The notes: generated by a model not told the origin, from the letters alone. Positions 1 through 6,354 are shown, counted from the stretch's first letter. The stretch: DNA of 6,354 nt from Clostridia bacterium (GCA_028703745.1 JAQVME010000081.1:1-6354); one strand, 5' to 3'. Translations and numbers: made by a program.

Positions 1-68
1 CCGCGTACCGTGACAGATACCCTTCTTTGAAGAATATGTACCAGACCTTGGGATATATAGGTAAAGGT
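1..68 (-). pseudogene. In-frame continuation of the repeat protein beyond the TAG stop
   Basis: Reading on in the same frame after the TAG gives 22 sense codons with no further stop to the window edge: TFTYISQGLV, then HILQRRVSVTVR. This fits the closing strand and basic linker of the other units (compare NYNVIYTNISAVIEKRRLDI and NYNITLQNNNVAITQKPL), and RRVSVTVR looks like the opening strand of a next unit. The segment therefore still looks like coding sequence of the same protein, separated from it by one stop codon. No ATG, GTG or TTG start with a good ribosome site is seen for independent translation. It is called a pseudogene fragment because of the stop. If the stop is an error, it is simply more of the same gene. 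Confidence 0.6.
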
Positions 69-3000
69 CTAATTCTCGGAGAGGTTTTGCGCCAGACCGC
101 TACGCATAATGACTATATCGCCCTCACCCGCGCTGTCAATACTGTAGGTTCCGGCATTTATGGCTGTAGTACGCCGAAAGCTCATATTATCGCCGCTGTC
201 TACCAAATAATCGTCACCCTGCAGTCCGTCAAGCATAGCCGTAGTAATAAGTACCGTCAGCTTAGTTTCGTCATATACCTTGCTGTGCCCTTCGGGTAAT
301 TCTGCATTAATATTTATATCCAGCCGACGTTTTTCGATGACGGCGGAAATATTTGTATAAATAACATTATAATTTGCGGTATAATCCGGAATGCCCGACA
401 CATCGGATATTGCATCGCATTGGAATATGAGCGATTTAGTCGCGCCTGCAAAGCCGTCAGCGCTCTTTGCCGAGCCGCTAAACGTATGACCGGGGACAAG
501 CCCTCTGGTTGGATCTCCGGCATATACGTCCATATCACCGCTTAGCTCCACTTCAAAAATCGCTGTATCATAAACCTTTGACAGTTCAAGACCGGTGCTG
601 CTGACGTCAATTTCGACAAAGCGTTTTGTTATCTCGATTTGACACGGTACGAAGCTGAAGCTGTAGTTATGGGTAAAGGTTTCATCTTGAATATATACTT
701 CTCCTTCGGGGAAAATGACGTTTATGCCCTCGCCTACGTTTTGGCTTTCTGAAACCAGCGGAGACGAGGACGATGCCACGGAATGTCCCGATATCAGTCC
801 GGTAATCATATTGTTTGTTATGGGGAATTCGAACAGCATACCTTTGTAGGTGAAATCGAGAAAGATATAATCTTTCGTCATATCCACGCTAAGGGGTTTT
901 TGCGTTATGGCTACATTGTTATTTTGGAGTGTAATATTATAATTATTGGTGACATTCGAAACACCTCTCATTATCTGTATGCTTTCTGACACCTGCATTA
1001 TCTTGTCTGCATATTCCTCACCGTCATAAACGATATTGTCTCCCGAGTCGAGAGTATACACGTTTCCGTCCGGCGTTGCCAGCGTGCCCTGTGAAAGAGC
1101 GTCTCCTTCCGCAAGGTTAGCAAGCATAAACGCCGTAAGCGTAATTACGAAAGGTTGGTTGTCAAAGACCTTTGTCTTTGATACTGCCGAGTCAAGCGTG
1201 ATATCCACCATCAGCTCGCGGCGATAAATGGTCGCGTACCTTTCGGTGAAGTCAATGGCGTAGTTCGAGGCGACGTTAACGGTATTTTCGTCGGAAATAA
1301 GCACCTCTACGCTGGAATTGAGCGCCTTTGGTTGCGCGATTCCTTCTACAAGGCTGACGTTGCCGTCAAAGGTTATTCTTTTTCCACTGATTTCGTGCAA
1401 CTCAACAAGATTATCAGCCATACCGTTATCCAACTCTACGGCGTAAGGCGTGCCGTCGTATGCTTTGCTCAATAACTCTTCAAGTTCATTGACGTCTACG
1501 GTCAAGGGTCTTTTTGCTACGCTTGCCCAAATATTGTTGGCGTATAGAATCTGATAATTTGTTCGTTCTGTACCCGAGAAATCAATTTCTTCGTTGAGTA
1601 CCAAAGCCGAGCGCAAAGCGTTTGCCGTAGGAGTAATAAGCTCTCCTAATGATAATGTATGAGTGCCGACAAATACAGTTCCAAGCGTATTCTCGTTGTA
1701 GTTGCCTGTATCGTATTCATAAATTATCGGCTTATTCATAAGCAGTTCGGACGTTCCGCCCTTCGTGCGATATACGTTGCCATCGGTCAAATCGATGAGA
1801 ATTCTGCGACCGTCATAGGTGTGATTGATATCAGTGGCAATAGATGCTTTGATTTTTCTCGCTTCTATAGTGCCGCCGCCAAAATCAGTAGTGGATATGA
1901 CGTAGTTCGCCTGCACTTGGTTGCCTTCGGCATCATAAATGACAAATCCTCCCGTTTGCTGTTGTAAGTACAGCGCATGGGCAGTAACGGCGGCGCGCGT
2001 CTCCGCAGAAGAAAGCCACAGGCTTTCAGCATCAAAATAGTGCCCGCTGACAAGCCCCGTCGGCATAAGTGGGTCAAAAGCCACTGTAAGCGCCTCGCCG
2101 TCATAGGTCTTTTTGTAGGTTTCGCTATTCGGAGTAGTGTCTATTTGCACCTCTTTCTGCGTTATTTCTCCTTCCGTGGGTATGTCGAAATAGTAGTTAT
2201 CCAGACTGCACTGAATAATATCGCCGATATCGTCCCACGTAGCAAGATATATAGTATCAAAAACCAGCAGCTTACTACCTACCATAGTTCTATCGATCAT
2301 GGATTCCAAAACATTATTTTTATAGCCGCCGATAAGCGCGTAAAAAATTCTTTCTTGATATGCCAGCTGCGCCGTAAGATCTACGTACTCGCTGCTCTCT
2401 TCTATTTGCTCGGGAGTCAAAAGTCCGGGAAGATTGTTGTAATAATCGAAGGAGGATTCATCCTTAAGCGAAATTTTAAAGATGTCGCCGTCATAAACCT
2501 TTGTAAGCAACGTATCAAGCGGCGTCAAATCCACAGACACAGGTCTGGGAACAATCCTTATTTTGTCCAGCCCGTTTGTGAGGTTTACGGTGAAATTTCC
2601 CCTATTCGGGTCTGAATCGTCAATGGCGGCGCCGGTTATGTCGTGGATATAGTCCGGACCTGCGTTCAGCGAGGAAACGAGGCAGGAATAGGACATCAAA
2701 AGTTCTATGCCCTCGGGAGAAAGCGGAGTATACGCAGTATAATCCTTGGTTACGGTAAAGCGCCTTGTCTCAAAATCAGCCGTGCCGTAAGTGACCTCGA
2801 ACGAGTTGGGCACAATATTAATAACCTTTCTTGTTATGGTGAGCGTGGCAGTGTTCGGCGTATAATCATAATAAAGGTGGGGGTTAAGTTCAATTATTAC
2901 GCTGCTGCCCGCATTCTCGTTATCCTGCGTAGCTGATGTCCTGTCAAGCAAATCTTGGAGCGCAGTAAAGTCGCTTGTTCTGTTGCCCGTAATAGTTGTG

Positions 3001-6000
3001 AAGGTAAAAACGGGATCAAACTCGCCGAAAGGCTTTGTTTTGTTTGCGATAGTATACTCGAGGGTGGGTTTATTTACGTAGAAGTCTATGGCGCCGGTGT
3101 CGACGTTGATATTGTAATTTGCGCCGTACGCGCTCTGCCAGACGGCGTCAATTACGCTGTAGCCTGAAAGCGTCATATTGTAGGCGTCTTCTGAGGGAAT
3201 GAGTCCGGTGGGAAGCGCGTTGTTTTCTTCGTGAGTGATGCCCGCGCCAAAAATAGTTTTTATCAGGTATGTAACATCAAAAACCTCGCCCGGATTTTCT
3301 TGGTAAAAATTCTCGTATTCGATAATCAGTCCGGACAGTATATCGTTGCCGTAATAGAAAGACTGACCGTCCCCTATTCTGATAAGCAGCTGCGCCTCGG
3401 TTATAGAAATAGTATCCGGCACCGCCTCCGAAATCCTGCAGTCAAGAATGTTTCTGGTATTATAAAGAAGATTATAATCGGAGTAGCTCACCCAGATTTC
3501 TTCTGTTTCGACAAATACCTCGAGCGAAACGCCCGATATTGCGTCTATGATATCGCATAAGGACTTAACGTTTATGCGGTAATTGCACGACATAAGATTT
3601 AGTTGGTCCTGACTGTAGTCGGTATAATCCTCAAAGTACCTGACCATAAACACAAAATCGCTGATTCTTAAGCTTGAGGCTACGTGGTTCACCCTGTCGC
3701 CCAAAGCGTCAATAAAATGCGCTGTTATTTCAAGATAGAACAAGGTTTCTTCTCCGTCAATGAAAGAAGGTGTAGTAACGGCTACCGCGGCGTTCGAAAA
3801 ATCAGTGTTTTCGTCTCTGCTGTACTCCTTAGATAATTCTATATCGGCGGTATCAATGACTGTATCCACGGGATTGACTTGCAGTCCCGGTGACGAGGAA
3901 TAGCTTGAATCGTAGAGGCTCAGGATGGCTAGAAAGTTATAATTCTTTATGGGCAAAAAGGCTGAAAGATTGTATCTTGCCTGTTTGCCTATTAAATAAT
4001 CGGCATAGCTTGTATAGACATTGTAAACATTGGTGTCCACATCGTATACATAATACAATTCGTCTCCGCTTAACATTGCCGCAACCTCGGGCTCGCTCAA
4101 GTCCGACGCATAAAAATCCGTAAGCAATCTGTTGAAGTACATATAATTGTCGAGCGAAATGGCGGAGCGCGCCGCAAGCGGCAGATAGATCACGTTGCCG
4201 TCGGGCGTAACCGGCATCCCAATGGCGGCGGCAAGGTCAGCCGTATCTACGAATGGAACATAAATATCGGTAGGATTGGGCTGTCCGTAAATCTTCTCAA
4301 GCGTAGGATAATCCACACCGATAGTGGCGTTCATTATAATGCCGTCAGCGCCTACGGTTCCCACGCCCGGCAAGGTATAATTCGAGTGAGAAAAGCCGTT
4401 GTAATCTATATAATAACCGATACTTGTCACCAGCTCAGTGACAGCGTCCTTTGAATCGTATTGCCCGAAAATATGGGAAGCGCCGTCAGATAGCTGAACC
4501 ACTTCATTGAGTTCGGTAAAGAATAAATCCGCGACACCGTCACCGTTATAAGAATCATAATCGTAGACTTGAGAATCCAGCCAGAAATCAAGCCCTCCAA
4601 GAAGCCCGGCAATGGCAAAATTTGCATCCTGCGCATCGTTAAGAAAATCGTAGAACAGATTGAGCGCAGCGTATTTGTCTATTCTTAATACTATGTACGG
4701 GTCTGTAGCCTGATCCCCGACAAAGCACGTCAAAGAATTGACAAACTGCTGACTGTCCGAAAGCGACAGTCCGTATTCGGTCTGAATCTTAGCAGAAAGG
4801 TAGTTAAATACCGTCATGAACGAGTTCCTGACAAAATACACCCTGTCATAAAGCGGCATATCTAAAGTCGTATCATATTCCCTCTGCAATCTAATACCAA
4901 GGAAGCGCAACGCGCTTGTATCCGTAACATCATATGATAGAATTGTTCCCGACAGCGCTCCGTCCATCAACACGGGTTCAACGGTGTAATTTGTGCTGTT
5001 AATGGTATAAGTAACTGTATAGTTTCTCGTGCCGGCATCTTTTGACGCGTATTCGGACACGGCGCCGGTTATCGTGATAATCTCGCTGTTTATGCCGTTA
5101 ATTGTCGGTTGCGCAACACTGATTGACATATGTGTCGTCGCATCGTAAGCCTTCTCGTCGTCATAGCTGAAATATCCTGAGATATTCGAGCTGTTAATAT
5201 AATTAAATACTGCCTTGCTGATACTAAATTCCAGCGCCGTCTGTGAGGGCGAGATAGTATAATATATATTGCTTCCGTCTATTGCCGTCGTGATATCGTA
5301 ATCTCCGGCATTTAGTAAGGCAAGCGGAGAAACTATGACAATATCCGTACGCGCAATACCCGATACAACGGGCTGTGAAATATCGGTGTTTGTAAAGGAC
5401 ATTTCATCGAACAAGTCTTGAACGGGATTGCTGCCGTCTATATAATCCATATATATATAAGGAAGAATGCCCCCATCGAGCGAAATGCTGACTCTTGCCT
5501 TGTTTATGATAAGCGATTTTTGCGTAACATCAATATTCAGCGTATAGTTGTCAGCCGAGCCGTCGTTGTTGAGTTCAATAATGATTGTTCCGTTGTTGGC
5601 TGGATCGAGAGAAACAGCATTGACGTTGTTTATGGTTGGCTCGATAAGCGCGTTTGACGACACAAGCGACGAAGCTGTTTCGCCTGCGACGAAGCCCGTA
5701 TAAACAAGGGGCGTGGACGCGAGTGTCTGCCCATAATATATATACGGCAACGCTGCGATCTCCACTCCGAGAGATTTCGGAGAAACGTCTATTGTTGTAA
5801 TAAGCGTGCCGTAATAAGTCTCATGAGAGGCGCTCACGGCAAAGGTTACGTTGCTATATGTATCAACGTCTTTTATTTCGGTGATTCCGGTGACGACGAT
5901 ATCCCCCGCCGTCAAATCGATTATGGGTGTGCCCATTATGTCTTCAAACTCCAAAGCGGCAAACAGCGCTGCGTCTGTATAGTATGTTCCGCCGTTTTCT

Positions 6001-6230
6001 TCAATGTAGCTTGTCCCCTTGTACAATAACTCGTAACTCGGTGATAAAGAAATAAAGACCTCGGTTTTTTCACCTTCCAACGGATAGAAAAAATCGCTGT
6101 CAACAGTAATTACGTCGGCACCTGCGTTCGTTGCTTCTTCGGGCAGTATAGATATGAATGCCCCAATAAGAACCAACAGGGCCACCACAACTATTGCCAG
6201 CGCCTTACTATTCTGTTTGTGTTTGTACAT
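69..6230 (-). CDS. Giant MBG/YDG-repeat surface protein, interrupted at its 3' end by an in-frame TAG
   Basis: This open frame has 2,053 codons and fills the window. Residues 1-9 are basic (K3, H4, K5, K9), residues 10-29 are a hydrophobic helix, and NAGA at 35-38 could be a signal-peptidase site, so the protein should be exported. The rest is about 18 beta-sandwich-like units, mostly 80-115 residues, with larger irregular ones between about 438 and 943. Typical marks are a K-x-Y-D-G-type strand near the start of a unit (for example 1244-1248, 1374-1378, 1589-1593), a Gly-Leu-Val/Ile-x-Gly-His motif (1392-1397, 1811-1816, 1910-1915), and an Asn-Tyr strand followed by a basic K-R linker at the end. 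Other units carry the Y-G-x signature (166-167, 648-649, 1148-1149). These are hallmarks of the MBG and YDG families found in long bacterial adhesins and stalk-like surface proteins. No catalytic motif is seen. Adhesion or a structural stalk is the likely role, by family analogy only. The TAG end at 71-69 cuts a unit short, and no C-terminal anchor is reached within the window. Confidence 0.93.
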   Translation of the reverse strand: MYKHKQNSKALAIVVVALLVLIGAFISILPEEATNAGADVITVDSDFFYPLEGEKTEVFISLSPSYELLYKGTSYIEENGGTYYTDAALFAALEFEDIMGTPIIDLTAGDIVVTGITEIKDVDTYSNVTFAVSASHETYYGTLITTIDVSPKSLGVEIAALPYIYYGQTLASTPLVYTGFVAGETASSLVSSNALIEPTINNVNAVSLDPANNGTIIIELNNDGSADNYTLNIDVTQKSLIINKARVSISLDGGILPYIYMDYIDGSNPVQDLFDEMSFTNTDISQPVVSGIARTDIVIVSPLALLNAGDYDITTAIDGSNIYYTISPSQTALEFSISKAVFNYINSSNISGYFSYDDEKAYDATTHMSISVAQPTINGINSEIITITGAVSEYASKDAGTRNYTVTYTINSTNYTVEPVLMDGALSGTILSYDVTDTSALRFLGIRLQREYDTTLDMPLYDRVYFVRNSFMTVFNYLSAKIQTEYGLSLSDSQQFVNSLTCFVGDQATDPYIVLRIDKYAALNLFYDFLNDAQDANFAIAGLLGGLDFWLDSQVYDYDSYNGDGVADLFFTELNEVVQLSDGASHIFGQYDSKDAVTELVTSIGYYIDYNGFSHSNYTLPGVGTVGADGIIMNATIGVDYPTLEKIYGQPNPTDIYVPFVDTADLAAAIGMPVTPDGNVIYLPLAARSAISLDNYMYFNRLLTDFYASDLSEPEVAAMLSGDELYYVYDVDTNVYNVYTSYADYLIGKQARYNLSAFLPIKNYNFLAILSLYDSSYSSSPGLQVNPVDTVIDTADIELSKEYSRDENTDFSNAAVAVTTPSFIDGEETLFYLEITAHFIDALGDRVNHVASSLRISDFVFMVRYFEDYTDYSQDQLNLMSCNYRINVKSLCDIIDAISGVSLEVFVETEEIWVSYSDYNLLYNTRNILDCRISEAVPDTISITEAQLLIRIGDGQSFYYGNDILSGLIIEYENFYQENPGEVFDVTYLIKTIFGAGITHEENNALPTGLIPSEDAYNMTLSGYSVIDAVWQSAYGANYNINVDTGAIDFYVNKPTLEYTIANKTKPFGEFDPVFTFTTITGNRTSDFTALQDLLDRTSATQDNENAGSSVIIELNPHLYYDYTPNTATLTITRKVINIVPNSFEVTYGTADFETRRFTVTKDYTAYTPLSPEGIELLMSYSCLVSSLNAGPDYIHDITGAAIDDSDPNRGNFTVNLTNGLDKIRIVPRPVSVDLTPLDTLLTKVYDGDIFKISLKDESSFDYYNNLPGLLTPEQIEESSEYVDLTAQLAYQERIFYALIGGYKNNVLESMIDRTMVGSKLLVFDTIYLATWDDIGDIIQCSLDNYYFDIPTEGEITQKEVQIDTTPNSETYKKTYDGEALTVAFDPLMPTGLVSGHYFDAESLWLSSAETRAAVTAHALYLQQQTGGFVIYDAEGNQVQANYVISTTDFGGGTIEARKIKASIATDINHTYDGRRILIDLTDGNVYRTKGGTSELLMNKPIIYEYDTGNYNENTLGTVFVGTHTLSLGELITPTANALRSALVLNEEIDFSGTERTNYQILYANNIWASVAKRPLTVDVNELEELLSKAYDGTPYAVELDNGMADNLVELHEISGKRITFDGNVSLVEGIAQPKALNSSVEVLISDENTVNVASNYAIDFTERYATIYRRELMVDITLDSAVSKTKVFDNQPFVITLTAFMLANLAEGDALSQGTLATPDGNVYTLDSGDNIVYDGEEYADKIMQVSESIQIMRGVSNVTNNYNITLQNNNVAITQKPLSVDMTKDYIFLDFTYKGMLFEFPITNNMITGLISGHSVASSSSPLVSESQNVGEGINVIFPEGEVYIQDETFTHNYSFSFVPCQIEITKRFVEIDVSSTGLELSKVYDTAIFEVELSGDMDVYAGDPTRGLVPGHTFSGSAKSADGFAGATKSLIFQCDAISDVSGIPDYTANYNVIYTNISAVIEKRRLDININAELPEGHSKVYDETKLTVLITTAMLDGLQGDDYLVDSGDNMSFRRTTAINAGTYSIDSAGEGDIVIMRSGLAQNLSEN
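72..2543 (-). repeat. C-terminal array of eight YDG-type units (about residues 1230-2053)
   Basis: Unit starts, in residues, are about 1230, 1360, 1460, 1574, 1671, 1779, 1870 and 1969. Each opens with a basic linker and a Val-Asp-type strand (RPVSVDL, KEVQIDT, RPLTVDV, RELMVDI, KPLSVDM, RFVEIDV, RRLDIN), followed by K-V-Y-D-G or a variant (1246-1248, 1376-1378, 1472-1474, 1591-1593, 1689-1690, 1795-1797, 1887-1889, 1986-1988). Each complete unit closes with an Asn-Tyr strand (Y1346, Y1443, Y1559, Y1657, Y1764, Y1856, Y1954). Three units share G-L-V/I-x-G-H. Protein similarity is modest and DNA identity is limited to short stretches, such as a shared TCATAAACCTTTG at 568-580 and 2491-2503 encoding part of the K-V-Y-D strand. 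The array is therefore old rather than recently expanded. The eighth unit is cut by the TAG just before its closing strand. Confidence 0.8.
2544..3071 (-). repeat. Two YGX-type MBG units (about residues 1054-1229)
   Basis: The first unit (about 1054-1134) has KPFGEFDPVFTFTTITG, a good likeness to the MBG YGX-type opening with an F-G in place of Y-G, and closes with TATLTITRKVINI. The second (about 1135-1229) has VTYGTADFETRRFTV and NAGPDYI, and closes with GNFTVNL and the linker RPVSVDL. They sit between the irregular central region and the more regular C-terminal array. The first unit is among the shortest in the protein. Confidence 0.65.
4416..4838 (-). other. Probable helical insert inside unit 5 (about residues 465-605)
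   Basis: This stretch does not look like the surrounding beta-rich units. It is rich in helix-like runs, such as FVRNSFMTVFNYLSAKIQT and KYAALNLFYDFLNDAQ, then AGLLGGLDFWLDSQ, and lacks the Thr/Val/Ile alternation of the flanking strands. It lies between a YDG-like opening strand and the NYTL closing strand of the same unit, so it appears to be inserted in a loop of a sandwich. No known domain is recognised. A ligand-binding or interaction role is a guess from position only. Confidence 0.4.
4512..4562 (-). other. Calcium-loop-like motif (residues 557-573)
   Basis: The residues DYDSYNGDGVAD, followed by a hydrophobic stretch and E573, resemble the Asp/Asn/Gly-rich calcium loops of thrombospondin type 3, dockerin and EF-hand-like modules (N562, D564, G565 and D568 are the likely ligand and turn positions). 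It lies in the helical insert of unit 5. The match is short and imperfect: the first EF-hand ligand position falls on S560. Metal binding is therefore only suggested. Confidence 0.35.
4920..6110 (-). repeat. N-terminal group of four divergent MBG/YDG units (about residues 41-437)
   Basis: Four units can be drawn by eye. Unit 1 covers about 41-150 and ends in a strand before a PKSLGVEI linker. Unit 2 covers about 151-242, with an MBG YGX-type opening (Y166, G167, then VYTGFVAGETASSL) and the closing strand DNYTLNI. Unit 3 covers about 243-338 and includes NAGDYDI. Unit 4 covers about 339-437, with a YDG-like K360-A-Y-D-A-T-T and then DAGTRNYTVTY, the usual late-strand motif of YDG domains. The units are alike in strand pattern but share little sequence, and no long DNA repeat is visible. 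Boundaries are approximate, to within about ten residues. Confidence 0.65.
6138..6230 (-). other. N-terminal signal peptide or signal anchor (residues 1-31)
   Basis: A short basic region (MYKHKQNSK) is followed by about 20 hydrophobic residues dominated by Val, Leu, Ile and Ala, then a Pro-Glu-Glu turn. This is the form of a Sec signal. A possible cleavage site follows NAGA at residue 38, which would leave a mature protein starting with Asp. The hydrophobic run is long enough to stay in the membrane as an anchor if it is not cleaved. The sequence does not decide between the two. Confidence 0.85.
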
Positions 6231-6233
6231 TAG

Positions 6234-6240
6234 CCACCTC
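6234..6240 (-). promoter_or_regulatory. Shine-Dalgarno site of the giant repeat-protein gene
   Basis: Read on the minus strand, the sequence is GAGGTGG, with CTA between it and ATG at 6230-6228. The GAGG core ends six bases before the start codon, a normal spacing. It supports this ATG as the true start, and the hydrophobic segment that begins about ten residues later agrees. The whole spacer to the upstream stop is only 25 bases, with no hairpin or T-run and little room for a promoter, so translation probably starts on a message that enters from the upstream gene. Confidence 0.8.
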
Positions 6241-6255
6241 TTAAAATGCTCGCTT

Positions 6256-6354
6256 TTATGCTTTCTTCCTAATAATCACTATGCCCAGCAGTATAACCAG
6301 TACGGCTCCTGCTATGGCTACGTATATCCAAATTTCACTTCTTTTGTCTTGCTG
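6256..6354 (-). CDS. C-terminal tail of an upstream membrane-anchored surface protein (5' end outside window)
   Basis: Only the last 32 codons and a TAA stop are inside the window. The visible residues start QQDKRSEI, followed by a hydrophobic stretch of about 20 residues (WIYVAIAGAVLVILLGIVII) and a short basic tail, RKKA. A single terminal helix followed by Arg/Lys residues is the standard stop-transfer or wall-anchoring end of Gram-positive surface proteins, with the bulk of the protein outside the cell. Only eight residues before the helix can be seen and they hold no LPxTG sortase motif, so sortase attachment can be neither claimed nor excluded. The stop lies 25 bases before the ATG of the giant repeat protein, on the same strand, which suggests one operon. 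The function of the missing part is unknown. It may be a related repeat protein, but that is inference. Confidence 0.8.
   Translation of the reverse strand, partial: QQDKRSEIWIYVAIAGAVLVILLGIVIIRKKA

Larger units (their letters stand above)
3072..4919 (-). repeat. Central group of enlarged, irregular units (about residues 438-1053)
   Basis: Four units are inferred here, less surely than elsewhere. Unit 5 (about 438-635) opens with a YDG-like R450-E-Y-D-T-T and closes with HSNYTLPGVG, but holds a long insert. Unit 6 (about 636-788) opens with an MBG YGX signature, K646-I-Y-G-Q-P-N-P, and closes with IKNYNF near 761-766. Unit 7 (about 789-943) opens with a worn SKEYSRDENT and has three of the protein's eight cysteines (C882, C892, C931). 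Unit 8 (about 944-1053) has Y959-Y-G-N and ends with ANYNINVDTGAIDF. Units 5 to 7 are roughly 150-200 residues long, against about 100 elsewhere, so this may be a distinct functional region rather than plain stalk. Confidence 0.5.

Noticed and set aside
69..110. A frameshift, rather than a nonsense codon, as the cause of the early stop
   Set aside because: The frame both before and after the TAG matches the repeat pattern, so no change of frame is needed. Only the single codon is out of place.
27..299. A 90-codon plus-strand open frame at the left edge
   Set aside because: It is antisense to the last unit of the array and its continuation, with no domain or signal features. The minus-strand reading is clearly meaningful here.
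314..538. Short minus-strand open frames in other frames (also 1865-2104 and 4427-4636)
   Set aside because: They overlap the giant gene in alternative frames and encode no recognisable sequence. The main frame keeps its repeat pattern right through these stretches, so there is no frameshift to explain.
72..2543. Regular spacing of repeats as a possible CRISPR or DNA satellite
   Set aside because: The periodicity is at the protein level, at about 270-390 bases with strongly diverged DNA. There are no short identical repeats with unique spacers.
1977..2615. A 212-codon open frame on the plus strand
   Set aside because: It lies wholly antisense to the repeat array. Its product is rich in Arg, Lys and Ile without recognisable domains, and it has no convincing ribosome site. 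It is a shadow of the opposite strand's codon use.
3201..3218. An internal LPTGL (residues 1006-1010) resembling a sortase LPxTG signal
   Set aside because: It lacks the Gly after Thr-x in the right order and is not followed by a hydrophobic helix and basic tail. It is better read as a variant of the P-T-G-L-V/I motif shared with other units.
6231..6255. Terminator or independent promoter in the spacer between the two genes
   Set aside because: The spacer is only 25 bases, has no inverted repeat followed by a T-run, and most of it is taken by the ribosome binding site.

Overview
The window is almost entirely one very large minus-strand gene. It encodes a secreted or surface-displayed protein of at least 2,053 residues, built from a long tandem array of MBG/YDG-type beta-sandwich units behind an N-terminal hydrophobic signal or anchor segment. 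The last codons of a second minus-strand gene lie upstream of it, at the right edge. That tail encodes a C-terminal transmembrane helix with a basic end, the usual finish of a cell-wall or membrane-anchored surface protein. The two genes are 25 bases apart with no terminator between them, so they are probably co-transcribed surface-protein genes.

Organism: the GAGGTGG Shine-Dalgarno sequence, the positively charged signal segment, the C-terminal helix ending in basic residues, the array architecture and a GC content judged by eye in the mid-40s percent suggest an anaerobic Gram-positive bacterium, perhaps an uncultured gut Clostridia lineage. This is an inference from style only. There is no housekeeping gene, RNA gene or mobile element to settle it.

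Layout in transcription order, right to left: 6354-6256 is the end of the upstream anchored protein; 6255-6231 is the short spacer with the ribosome binding site; 6230-6138 encodes the signal or anchor segment; about 6110-4920 encodes four divergent units; about 4919-3072 encodes four large or irregular units, one carrying a probable helical insert and a calcium-loop-like motif; about 3071-2544 encodes two YGX-type units; and about 2543-72 encodes eight YDG-type units. A TAG stop lies at 71-69.

The main observation concerns that stop. It falls exactly where the array units have a conserved aromatic residue (an Asn-Tyr motif), and the same frame continues beyond it for 22 codons to the window edge, reading like the normal end of one unit and the start of the next. 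The gene is therefore probably longer than its open frame. It has been broken by a single-base nonsense change, or by a sequencing or assembly error, or (less likely) TAG is read through. No enzymatic, defence, CRISPR, tRNA, rRNA or insertion-sequence feature is visible.
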